NCBI RefSeq assembly: GCF_006874465.1
Contig: NZ_VIRL01000009.1
Span: 1 to 64,000 of the forward strand
DNA from: Microbispora bryophytorum
GTDB taxonomy: Bacteria > Actinomycetota > Actinomycetes > Streptosporangiales > Streptosporangiaceae
Direction of reading: 5' to 3'
DNA length: 64,000 bases
Part shown: positions 56,777 to 64,000 of the stretch, piece by piece
How positions within the stretch are numbered: position 1 is the stretch's first letter
How the letters are laid out: every line of letters starts with the position of its first letter
The notes under the pieces: generated by a model
The model's database searches: none
The model's input: only the letters and a program-made list of their open reading frames with translations
What the model was told of the DNA's origin: nothing
Made by a program: the position numbers and the translations under genes

Positions 56777-58681
56777 ATGACGGTCACACAACAGGGGGGA
56801 CCTGATCATCTGTCGGAGGACGACCTGCCGGACATGGCGGACGTCGAATCTCCACAGTGGGCGCGGCACTACGGCACGATGGCGGGGCTGGGCTTCCTCA
56901 CGGTCGCGCGGCGGCTGCCCCGGCTGATCCGCCAGGCGCTGGGCATCGCCTGGGAGGCGAGTCCCCGCGACACCGTGGCCTCGGTCACGCTGAGCACACT
57001 CGGCGGCGTCTTCACCGCCTTCGGCCTGCTCGCCACGACCGGCGTGCTGACCGCGCTGTTCCAGGCGGGCCCCACGCCGGAGCGGATCCGGGCGGCGCTG
57101 CCCAGCCTGCTGCTCGTGGGCCTGGCCGCCACCGCGCGCACGGCCCTGCAGGCGGGGGCCGGTTGGGCCCAGTCCCGGCTCGAACCACAGGTCAGCCGGA
57201 TCACGGAAGAGCGTCTCTACACGCTGACCAGCCAGGTCGACCTCGTCTGCTTCGACGACCCCGAGTTCCACGACGCGCTGCAGCGGGCCCGCATGCGCGG
57301 CATGCAGATGGCCGAGATGGTCGTGAGCACGGCCATCGACACGCTGTCCGGCCTGGTCGGCATCGTGGCGGCGGCGGGCGTGCTGGGCGTGCTGCACCCC
57401 GTGCTGCTGCCGCTGCTCCTGCTCGCGGTCGTCCCGGACGCCTGGGCGGCCATCCGGGCCGCCAGGATGCGCTACACGACCGCCCTGGTGCTCGTCCCGG
57501 CCAGACGGCGCAAGTGGATCATCGAGGAACTGCTGGCGGACAAGGACACCGCGGCCGAGGTCCGCACGTTCACCATGCGCGGTTTCCTGCTGCAGACGTT
57601 CGACCGGGTCGCCCGGGGCGAGCAGCGCGTCATCCTCGACCTCGCGCGGCGGCAGACCGTCGCCCGCGTCATCGGCGAGGCCCTGGGCGGTCTGGGGCAG
57701 GGCGCGGTCTACGTCACGCTCGGCCTGCTGCTCGCGGCGGGCGCGGTGCCCCTCGCGGTGGCCGGCACCGCGGTGCTGGCCATCCGGTCCGGCCAGACCT
57801 CGCTGTCGAGCTTCATGTACGCGACGAACCGGCTCTACGAGGAGGGTCTCTACTTCACCGACTTCCTCGACTTCATCGCGCACGCCGAGGGCCGTATCCC
57901 GCCCGCCCGTAAGCGGACGGCCCCCGACGACTTCGGCCGCATCACGGTCGATGAGGTCACCTTCTCCTATCCCGCCGCGCCGGCCCCCGCCCTGCGCGGG
58001 GTCTCGGTCCGCATCGAGCGCGGGGAGGTCGTGGCCCTCGTCGGCGAGAACGGGTCGGGCAAGACGACCCTCGCCAAGATCCTCGCCGGGCTCTACGAGC
58101 CGGACGGCGGCCGTGTCCGGTGGGACGACGTCGACCTGGCCGAGGTCGATCCCGACAGCCTGCGCCGCAGGATCGCGGTCATCGCCCAGGACCACACGCG
58201 GTGGCCGCTGACCGCCCGCCACAACATCACGATGGGCATGGAGAAGGACGAGAGCGAGGTGGTCCGCGCCGCCGAGGTCGCCGGCGCCGACCAGGTCATC
58301 GCCGAACTCCCGCGCGGCTACCGCACGCTGCTCGACCGCCGGTTCAAGAACGGCCAGGAGCTGTCGGGCGGGCAGTGGCAGCGCATCGCGGTGGCCCGCG
58401 GGTTCTACCGGGACTCGCCCCTGCTCATCTGCGACGAGCCCACGGCCGCCCTCGACGCCAGGGCGGAGCACGCGTTGTTCGAGCGGATCCGGCGGCACGC
58501 CGACGGCCGGACCGTGCTGCTCATCACCCACCGCCTCGCCAGCGTCCGCTACGCCGACCGCATCTACGTGCTCGACCACGGCAAGGTCCGCGAGCACGGC
58601 ACGCACGAGGAACTGATCGCCCTCGACGGCCTTTACGCCGACCTCTACAACCTCCAGGCGGAGGCCTATCGCTCGGCCTGA
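56777..58681 (+). CDS. ABC exporter, fused membrane and ATPase domains
   Basis: This 634-residue half-transporter has an N-terminal ~330-residue six-helix membrane domain and a C-terminal ATPase. The ATPase shows Walker A GENGSGKTT, Q-loop AQDHT, signature LSGGQ, Walker B LLICDEPTAALDA and switch His in LLITHRLA. The membrane domain includes SRITEERLYTLTSQVDLVCFDDPEFHDALQRARMRG, as in actinomycete lantibiotic/peptide- or drug-exporters. The substrate is unknown. The ATG at 56777 is listed; an ATG at 56833 is possible. It converges with a MerR gene through a shared terminator. Confidence 0.92.
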   Translation: MTVTQQGGPDHLSEDDLPDMADVESPQWARHYGTMAGLGFLTVARRLPRLIRQALGIAWEASPRDTVASVTLSTLGGVFTAFGLLATTGVLTALFQAGPTPERIRAALPSLLLVGLAATARTALQAGAGWAQSRLEPQVSRITEERLYTLTSQVDLVCFDDPEFHDALQRARMRGMQMAEMVVSTAIDTLSGLVGIVAAAGVLGVLHPVLLPLLLLAVVPDAWAAIRAARMRYTTALVLVPARRRKWIIEELLADKDTAAEVRTFTMRGFLLQTFDRVARGEQRVILDLARRQTVARVIGEALGGLGQGAVYVTLGLLLAAGAVPLAVAGTAVLAIRSGQTSLSSFMYATNRLYEEGLYFTDFLDFIAHAEGRIPPARKRTAPDDFGRITVDEVTFSYPAAPAPALRGVSVRIERGEVVALVGENGSGKTTLAKILAGLYEPDGGRVRWDDVDLAEVDPDSLRRRIAVIAQDHTRWPLTARHNITMGMEKDESEVVRAAEVAGADQVIAELPRGYRTLLDRRFKNGQELSGGQWQRIAVARGFYRDSPLLICDEPTAALDARAEHALFERIRRHADGRTVLLITHRLASVRYADRIYVLDHGKVREHGTHEELIALDGLYADLYNLQAEAYRSA

Positions 58682-58687
58682 CTCATC

Positions 58688-58717
58688 TGCCCGGCCTGCT
58701 CACCGGCCGGCCGGGCA
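58688..58717. terminator. Bidirectional hairpin between the exporter and merR
   Basis: Stem TGCCCGGCC/GGCCGGGCA (58688-58696 with 58709-58717) between the convergent genes. Confidence 0.7.
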
Positions 58718-58727
58718 CGTGCGCGTC

Positions 58728-59126
58728 TCAGGAGGTCTGCTCGCAGTCGGGAAGCATGTCGCGCATGGTGAGCACGTCCTTGTAGTACTGGATCTTCCGC
58801 TGGATCCCGCCCTGCTTCTGCCGCAGGTCGGCGATCTGGGCCTCGACCTTGCGGTCGTGCTCCGCCAGCAGCGCGATCCTGTCCTCGATGGTGTGCTCGC
58901 CCTGCCGTACGAGCTGGGCGAAGCGCAGCATCTCCGCGATCGGCATGCCGGTGTCGCGCAGGCAGCGGATCATGCCGAGCCAGCTCACGTCGTCCTCGCT
59001 GAACCGCCGCTGGCCCGCCGCGTTACGGCCGACCGGTTCCAGCAGCCCGATCCGTTCGTAGTACCGAAGGGTGTCGAGGCTGAACCCGGTCTCCTCGACG
59101 ACCTGTCCAGGTGTGTACACGCCCAC
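58728..59126 (-). CDS. MerR-family transcriptional regulator
   Basis: This 132-residue MerR protein has an N-terminal helix-turn-helix (YTPGQVVEETGFSLDTLRYYERIGLLEPVGRNAAGQRRFSEDDVSWLGMIRCLRDTGMPI). A C-terminal coiled coil (HTIEDRIALLAEHDRKVEAQIADLRQKQGGIQRKIQYYKDVL) follows. Only one Cys (PDCEQ) is near the end, so a metal-binding pair is not evident; it is closer to the drug- or stress-sensing branch. The GTG at 59126 follows AGGA; an ATG at 59150 is possible. It is next to the exporter but convergent, so direct control is uncertain. Confidence 0.88.
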   Translation of the reverse strand: MGVYTPGQVVEETGFSLDTLRYYERIGLLEPVGRNAAGQRRFSEDDVSWLGMIRCLRDTGMPIAEMLRFAQLVRQGEHTIEDRIALLAEHDRKVEAQIADLRQKQGGIQRKIQYYKDVLTMRDMLPDCEQTS

Positions 59127-59312
59127 GCCGTTGATCCTGGCACATCGCATCTCGTGTAGATGAAGGCTTTCGTGGACAGGTGGTCGTTTCTGCAGGTGTT
59201 TCGCAAGCGGAGCGCAACCCAAGGATTTATAACGGGTCGTGCCACATATGATCCGGCGCCCGCGTCTCCCCAGGGAACGTCCGGGCGGCGTCCCCGATGG
59301 AGCAAGTGAGAA

Positions 59313-61010
59313 ATGCGCGGAACCCCCCGCTCGATCGCCGGATTGGTGACCCTTTCCGCCGCGGTTCTGCTGTCGATTCCGATGACCCCGGCCGCCGCGG
59401 CGACGCCCGGCGACCACCCGCCCTGCCGTGCCCGCAGCGGCCCGCATCTCGCCGGCAGGGATCTCACCCGGACGACGTTGCCCGCCGACCTGTCCTGCGC
59501 GGATCTCCGGGGCGCCAAGCTGGACGGCCTGACCGTGCGCAGCGTGCTCGTCGGGGCCGATCTGACCGGGGCCTCGCTCAAGGGGGCCCACCTCGGGTAC
59601 GCGCAGATGGCCGGGGCGAGCCTGCGCAAGGCCGACCTGTCCGAGGCCGAGTTGTACTACGCCGACCTGCGCGGCAGCGATCTGCGCGAGGCGACGATGG
59701 ACGACTCCTCGCCCTATTACGCGCACTTCGAGGGGGCCGACCTGAGCGGGGCCACGATGGCGCGGGCCAAGACGTACGACGCGCAGTTCGACGACGCGAA
59801 GCTGGTCGGCGTCGATCTGACCGACGCCGCCGCCTACGGCGCGGACATGCGCCGGGCCGACCTTAGACGGCTCAAGGCGCCGAAGGCCAGGCTCTACGGC
59901 GCCACGTTCATCAGGACCGTCCTGCGGCAGGCGGATCTCAGCGGCGCGCAACTGTATGAGTCGGTGATGACCGGCGCGGACTTCAGGGGGGCCGACCTCA
60001 CCGGGGCCGACCTGCGGGATGTCAGGGACGCCAGGCTGACCGGGAGCAGGGGCGTGCCCAGGTATCTGCCCGCGCCGGGCCCGTCGTGCGAGCCCGGGAG
60101 CGGTCAGGACTACCGGGGCTGGGACCTGACCTCGGTCACGGACTTCCCCGACGATCTGAGCTGCGCCGACCTGACCGGAGCCAAGCTGGACGGCGTCGAC
60201 CTGACGGGGGTCAAGCTGAACCGGGCGATCCTGCGTGACGTCTCCGCCGTCGGGGCGAGCCTTCGCTCCGCGAAGGGCGCCGACCTGCGGGGCGCGCGGT
60301 TGCGGCGCGCCAAGCTCGGCGGCGCCGATCTCGCGGGCGCCGACCTGTCCCGGGCCGACCTGTCGGACGCGGCGCTCGGCAGCGCCGTCCTGACGCAGGC
60401 CAAGCTGGTCGGCGCCGACCTCCGTGACGCGGAGCTGATCAGCGTCACGGCCGACCAGGCCGACTTCACCGGCGCCAGGATGGACCGGGCGTACCTCCAC
60501 AGCGGCAGGTATCGCGACGCGGTCTTCCGCAGGGCCGTCCTGACCGACGCCGATCTCAGCGACGCCGGACTGCGGGGCGCCACCTTCGAAGGCGCCGAGG
60601 TCACCGGGCTGAAGCAGGACTTCGCCGAGGACATCGACCTGTCGGGGTCCTCCAGCCGCCTGTCCGTCGGCTGGCTGGTCTTCTTCGGCATCGCCGGCCT
60701 GCTCGGTCTCTGGATCGTCGCCGGGCTGACCACGGCGAGGGTGCGGCGGAGGAGAGTCGCGAGGGAGCAGGCCGCCGAGCAGGCGGTCCGGTTCGCGGAC
60801 GCCAGACGCGCGCAGGAGGAGAACGTGACCCGGCTGGGCGAGGAGATCGACGGCCTGACGGACCGGACCGGCGACGTGGACTGGAACGCGGTCCTGGACG
60901 CCTACGACGCGGCGAAGGAGGCGCTGGCGAGCGCTCACGACATGAGCGACCTGACGGACGTCGAGACCATCGTGGCGCGCGGCCGCAGGGCCCTCACCCG
61001 GGGCCGATGA
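59313..61010 (+). CDS. Secreted pentapeptide-repeat protein with membrane anchor and cytosolic coiled coil
   Basis: This is a 565-residue protein. A signal peptide covers ~1-30 (RGTPRSIAGLVTLSAAVLLSIPMTPAAAA). Two pentapeptide-repeat blocks follow (~45-245 and ~265-440, A(D/N)LxG-type repeats). Each opens with a similar cap containing DLSCADL-GAKLDG, so the pair looks duplicated. A membrane helix is at ~450-472 (VGWLVFFGIAGLLGLWIVAGL), then a basic stop-transfer segment and a charged coiled coil to the C-terminus. The repeat domain should be outside the cell. Known pentapeptide proteins such as MfpA are cytosolic, so this layout is unusual. No partner gene is evident. Confidence 0.88.
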   Translation: MRGTPRSIAGLVTLSAAVLLSIPMTPAAAATPGDHPPCRARSGPHLAGRDLTRTTLPADLSCADLRGAKLDGLTVRSVLVGADLTGASLKGAHLGYAQMAGASLRKADLSEAELYYADLRGSDLREATMDDSSPYYAHFEGADLSGATMARAKTYDAQFDDAKLVGVDLTDAAAYGADMRRADLRRLKAPKARLYGATFIRTVLRQADLSGAQLYESVMTGADFRGADLTGADLRDVRDARLTGSRGVPRYLPAPGPSCEPGSGQDYRGWDLTSVTDFPDDLSCADLTGAKLDGVDLTGVKLNRAILRDVSAVGASLRSAKGADLRGARLRRAKLGGADLAGADLSRADLSDAALGSAVLTQAKLVGADLRDAELISVTADQADFTGARMDRAYLHSGRYRDAVFRRAVLTDADLSDAGLRGATFEGAEVTGLKQDFAEDIDLSGSSSRLSVGWLVFFGIAGLLGLWIVAGLTTARVRRRRVAREQAAEQAVRFADARRAQEENVTRLGEEIDGLTDRTGDVDWNAVLDAYDAAKEALASAHDMSDLTDVETIVARGRRALTRGR

Positions 61011-61086
61011 AAGCCGCTTGTGCTGGAGTACGGCTGCCCGAGGGCGAGCACACGCCGTTGCTGACGTCGTGCCATCTGAACAGATC

Positions 61087-61116
61087 TTGTGTAGTCATTG
61101 AATGAGCGTTTAGGAT
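61087..61116 (+). promoter_or_regulatory. Promoter and TetR operator of the ABC-2 operon
   Basis: TTGTGT, 18 bases, TAGGAT, seven bases before the GTG start, so the mRNA is probably leaderless. TCATTGAATGA (61095-61105) is a palindrome inside the spacer, a good site for self-repression. Confidence 0.55.
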
Positions 61117-61123
61117 CCTGAAC

Positions 61124-61714
61124 GTGGCATCAGGAGGACGGACGTTCACGGAGGACGCCCGGAGAGCGCAGATCATCGACTGCACCATCAGGGCCCTCGC
61201 GACGCTCGGCTACCGGCAGGCGTCGATGGCGAAAGTCGCTCAACTCGCGAGGATCACCCCTGGGCTCATCTCGTACCACTTCGGCAGCAAGGACGAACTG
61301 ATCGCTGCTGTCGTCGCCTACGTGGTGAAGCTCGCCACCGACCTGATGGTGCCGCGCATCACAGCGCAGAAGACCGCCTCCGAGGCGCTACGCGTGTACT
61401 TCGAGACGAACCTCGAGTTCATGCGCCTGCACCGCGAACCCCTTCTGGCCCTCGTGGAGATCATCACCCACGACCGCCACGGCCCGTACGCCACGCAACA
61501 GGAAACCGCGCTCACCGACATCGAGAAGGTGCTGGCCTGGGGACAGCACACCGGTGAGTTCCGGGATTTCCCACTACGGCCGATGGCGATCGCGATTCGC
61601 GGCGCCGTCGACGCCGTGCCCGGTCACCTGCTGAACGACCCCGACCTCGACCTCCGCGGCCTGGCCGTCGAGCTGTCCACCGTCTTTTCTCTCGCCACTA
61701 GGAGAGCACCATGA
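61124..61714 (+). CDS. TetR-family repressor of the ABC-2 operon
   Basis: This 196-residue TetR protein has the N-terminal helix-turn-helix RAQIIDCTIRALATLGYRQASMAKVAQLARITPGLISYHFGSKDELIAAV. A helical ligand domain follows (FETNLEFMRLHREPLLALVEIITH). The GTG at 61124 sits next to the promoter. The stop overlaps the ATPase start by four bases, so the regulator is the first gene of the exporter operon, as is usual for self-regulated drug exporters. Confidence 0.92.
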   Translation: MASGGRTFTEDARRAQIIDCTIRALATLGYRQASMAKVAQLARITPGLISYHFGSKDELIAAVVAYVVKLATDLMVPRITAQKTASEALRVYFETNLEFMRLHREPLLALVEIITHDRHGPYATQQETALTDIEKVLAWGQHTGEFRDFPLRPMAIAIRGAVDAVPGHLLNDPDLDLRGLAVELSTVFSLATRRAP

Positions 61715-62466
61715 CGCCAGCGCTGGAGATCAGCGGGCTGACCAAGCGATTCGGCGACAAGCTCGCCGTCGACACCATCGACCTCAGCGTCCCCCCGGGC
61801 TCCTTCTTCGGGCTTGTCGGCCAGAACGGCGCCGGCAAGACCACCACCCTGTCCATGGCCGTCGGCCTGCTGCGGCCCGACGGCGGCAGCGCCAGGATCT
61901 TCGGCGAGGACGTCTGGTCCGCCCCCGAGCGGGCCAAGGCCATGGTCGGGGTGCTGCCCGACGGGCTGGCCATGCCCGAGCGGCTGACGGGGCTCGAGGT
62001 GCTCACCTATCTGGGCCTGCTGCGGGGGCTCGACAAGGAGGTGGTGGCGCGACGGGCCGAGGACCTGCTGGCCGTGCTGGAGCTGGACGGCGCGGAAAAG
62101 ACGCTGGTCATCGAGTACTCGACCGGCATGCGTAAGAAGATCGGGCTGGCCACCGCACTGCTGCACGCGCCGCGGCTGCTGGTGCTGGACGAGCCGTTCG
62201 AAGCGGTCGACCCGGTGTCGGCCGCCACGATCAAGACGATCCTGCGCGGCTTCGTCGCGGGCGGCGGCTCGATCGTGCTGTCCAGCCACGTCATGGCTCT
62301 GGTCGAGCAGCTGTGCGACCGCGTCGCGGTGATCGACCGGGGCACGGTGGCCGCCGCCGGCACGCTGGACGAGGTGCGTGGCGCGAGCTCCCTGGAGGAG
62401 ACCTTCGTCGAGCTCGTCGGCGAGCGGGACAACGGAATCAAGGAGTTATCGTGGCTGTCGCGCTGA
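61711..62466 (+). CDS. ABC-2 exporter ATPase
   Basis: This 251-residue ATPase has Walker A GQNGAGKTT, Walker B LLVLDEPFEAVD and switch His in LSSHVM. The signature is YSTGMRKK, not LSGGQ, as in many ABC-2-type exporter ATPases. A 16-base overlap joins it to the permease gene. The start ATG overlaps the tetR stop. It powers the following permease, which exports an unknown drug, lipid or peptide. Confidence 0.93.
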   Translation: MTPALEISGLTKRFGDKLAVDTIDLSVPPGSFFGLVGQNGAGKTTTLSMAVGLLRPDGGSARIFGEDVWSAPERAKAMVGVLPDGLAMPERLTGLEVLTYLGLLRGLDKEVVARRAEDLLAVLELDGAEKTLVIEYSTGMRKKIGLATALLHAPRLLVLDEPFEAVDPVSAATIKTILRGFVAGGGSIVLSSHVMALVEQLCDRVAVIDRGTVAAAGTLDEVRGASSLEETFVELVGERDNGIKELSWLSR

Positions 62467-64000
62467 CCACGCTCACCATGGCCCGGATGAAGGTCGCGAT
62501 GCTGCGCCACGCCTTCCGTGGCACCCGGGCGCAGACCGCGGGCACGGGCGCGGTGCTCGGCGCACTGCTCGCGGCGGGCACGATCTATCTGGCCTTCACC
62601 GATCCGGACCTGCTGGCAGCCGGGTACGCGGTCTGGCTGCTGGGCTGGATACTCGGCCCGATCTTCATGGGCGGCGGCGACGAGACGCTGCGTCCGGAGT
62701 ACTTCTCGCTGCTGGGCCTGTCACCGCGCCGGCTGGCGGCCGGGCTGCTGGTCTCGGCCTTCGTCGGCGTGGCGCCGCTGGTGAGCCTGACCGCCCTGCT
62801 CGGGCTGCTGGTCGCGGGCGTCAGGCTCGGCGTCGCCAACGCCCTGGTGGCGGTGCCGGCGACGGCGCTGCAGCTGGCTGTCTTCGTGCTGCTGTCGAAG
62901 GTCTCCGTGGCGGTGGTCGGGCTGGCGCTGCGCACCCGGCCGGGAGCGATCGTCTCCGGCCTGCTCAACGGCGCGATACTGGCGGCGCTCGGCCAGATCT
63001 GGGTCTTCTTCATGCTCTTCGGCCAGACCGGTGTGCCCGCCGTGGTCTGGTACCTGCCCTCCGGGTGGGGCCTGCTGGCCGTCCAGGGCGAGTGGTGGGC
63101 GCTTGGAGCGCTGGCCCTCCTGGCGCTGCTGCTCCTGGGCGCGTGGGCCGCGCTGCTCAGCAGGCGTGCGGGCGCCGCGCGACCCTCCACCCGGGGCAGA
63201 CGCCCGATGCGGGCGGCGACCGCCAACGGCGCGATCGTCGCCAAGGAGCTGCGCACCTGGTCGCGCGACCTGGTGCGCAACCACCAGCTGACCTTCGCGT
63301 TGTCGTACGGCGTCTGCTTCGCGGCCAGCCCGCTGGTCCTCGGCTGGGACGGCATGCTGCCGTACGCGGGTCCGATCTTCATCGTGATGGCCGCGGCCAT
63401 GACCTCCAACCTGTACGGCACCGACGGCACCGCGCTGTGGCTGACGCTGATGACACCGAGCGCGAGCGACGTGCGCGGCAGGCAGCTGGCCTGGCTGTCG
63501 GCACACGCGCCGGTGGCCATCGTGCTGACCGTGGCGTTCACCGCGGTCACCGGTGGGCCGTGGCCCCTGATCCTGGCGCTGCTGCCCGCCCTGCTGGGCG
63601 GCGCGACCGGGCTGGTGCCGCTGGTCTCGGCGTACGGGCTGGTGCCCGGCACCGACCCGCATCGCCGCGCGGGCAACCCGCTGCGCACCAGCGAGGACGA
63701 CGGCGGCCTGACCGGGCTGGCCTATCTGATGCTGGCGCTGGTGCTCCTGACGGCCGTGCCGGCAGGCCTGGTGGCGATCTGGTACGGCTGGGCCGGCGTG
63801 GCCGTCGGCGTCGTGACCGGCGTGTTGTGTCACTGGGGCTTAGGCCTGCTCGCCGAGCGGCGACTGCGGTCGCAGGGCCCGGAACTGCTGGACGTGATGC
63901 GGTCCGGCCGCAAGCCGCAGGCGACGATGAAGTTCCGCTTCGAGGAGCTGTCCAAGACGCACAAGACGATCGCCTGGTTGTGCTTCGGCTTCGGCGCCAT
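62451..64000 (+). CDS. ABC-2 exporter permease (3' end outside window)
   Basis: At least 516 residues are visible and the frame is open to the edge. It starts with the GTG at 62451, five bases after AAGGAG. About ten to twelve hydrophobic helices can be drawn, with a cytosolic basic loop (LLSRRAGAARPSTRGRRPMR) and conserved-looking KELRTWSRDLVRNHQLTFALSYGV. This is larger than classical six-helix ABC-2 permeases, so it may be a fused two-part permease. It works with the ATPase just upstream. Confidence 0.88.
   Translation, partial: MAVALTTLTMARMKVAMLRHAFRGTRAQTAGTGAVLGALLAAGTIYLAFTDPDLLAAGYAVWLLGWILGPIFMGGGDETLRPEYFSLLGLSPRRLAAGLLVSAFVGVAPLVSLTALLGLLVAGVRLGVANALVAVPATALQLAVFVLLSKVSVAVVGLALRTRPGAIVSGLLNGAILAALGQIWVFFMLFGQTGVPAVVWYLPSGWGLLAVQGEWWALGALALLALLLLGAWAALLSRRAGAARPSTRGRRPMRAATANGAIVAKELRTWSRDLVRNHQLTFALSYGVCFAASPLVLGWDGMLPYAGPIFIVMAAAMTSNLYGTDGTALWLTLMTPSASDVRGRQLAWLSAHAPVAIVLTVAFTAVTGGPWPLILALLPALLGGATGLVPLVSAYGLVPGTDPHRRAGNPLRTSEDDGGLTGLAYLMLALVLLTAVPAGLVAIWYGWAGVAVGVVTGVLCHWGLGLLAERRLRSQGPELLDVMRSGRKPQATMKFRFEELSKTHKTIAWLCFGFGA

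Noticed and set aside
55394-58681. A continuous 1095-codon plus-strand frame that runs through the complement of the binding-protein gene into the exporter gene
   Set aside because: The first part is the antisense of a well-supported lipoprotein gene and has a Val/Arg/Gly-rich composition, typical for shadows in GC-rich DNA. The exporter starts at 56777.

Overview
The window is high-GC DNA with dense GTG starts, F420-dependent chemistry, PadR/LacI/XRE/IclR regulators, DUF6328/DUF6458/DUF2786/GPGG families and a 13E12-type HNH protein. It reads as the chromosome of a filamentous actinomycete. I favour a member of the Streptosporangiales, but this is an inference from gene content and not a proven placement. 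I count about 60 protein-coding genes, two tRNA genes, one decayed gene and one IS200/IS605 remnant. No CRISPR array, prophage, integrase or antibiotic biosynthetic cluster is visible.

Layout. 1-0.55 kb: the 3' end of a TnpB element whose right end abuts and terminates an aldo/keto reductase. 0.55-3 kb: aldo/keto reductase, AlkB-like dioxygenase, membrane protein. 3-9.8 kb: a carbohydrate locus with a debranching-type glycosidase divergent from a LacI repressor, followed by a binding protein and two permeases. 9.8-20.5 kb: mixed genes, including SRPBCC and SnoaL-like proteins with a PadR regulator, an orphan HsdR-N nuclease-like protein, an XRE regulator divergent from a small protein across a 23-bp palindrome, a kinase-fold protein, an SDR/LysR pair, a HAD phosphatase, a class II aldolase and a DUF2786 protein. 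20.5-45.2 kb: a stretch bracketed by two identical tRNA-Lys(CTT) genes. It holds many small envelope and stress proteins (PRC-barrel, DUF1360, DUF6328, GPGG, BON, ChaB, DUF6458), an F420 oxidoreductase, topoisomerase IB, and a sugar module (GT4, two GT9, HldE, transketolase, SDR). Farther along are a serine-kinase-like ATPase, an aldose epimerase, P450, NhaA, an HNH protein with very long low-complexity inserts, and a decayed solute-binding protein gene. 45.2-56.6 kb: a secreted protein, a long gene-free stretch, OsmC with a two-component system, a holin-like protein, an amidohydrolase coupled to a cysteine dioxygenase, Uma2, an MFS transporter, IclR, and a LacI/orphan binding-protein pair sharing one operator. 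56.6-64 kb: an ABC exporter facing a MerR gene, a secreted/transmembrane pentapeptide-repeat protein, and a TetR-ABC-2 exporter operon that runs off the window.

How the genes fit together. Several starts between 20.6 and 30.1 kb are preceded by elements of the form GNNT-N14-16-GGGTA, the actinomycete SigB-type (general stress) promoter. This suggests that the small envelope proteins and the sugar module are one stress-induced envelope programme. Within it, transketolase (source of sedoheptulose 7-phosphate), bifunctional HldE and two GT9 (heptosyltransferase-family) enzymes suggest a nucleotide-heptose glycan pathway. GmhA and GmhB are not in the window. A perfect copy of the known CebR/CelR operator lies in front of an RsbW-like ATPase gene, which could link cellobiose sensing to a sigma or anti-sigma switch. 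These two links are the most interesting hypotheses here. All functions are read from sequence by eye, without database searches.
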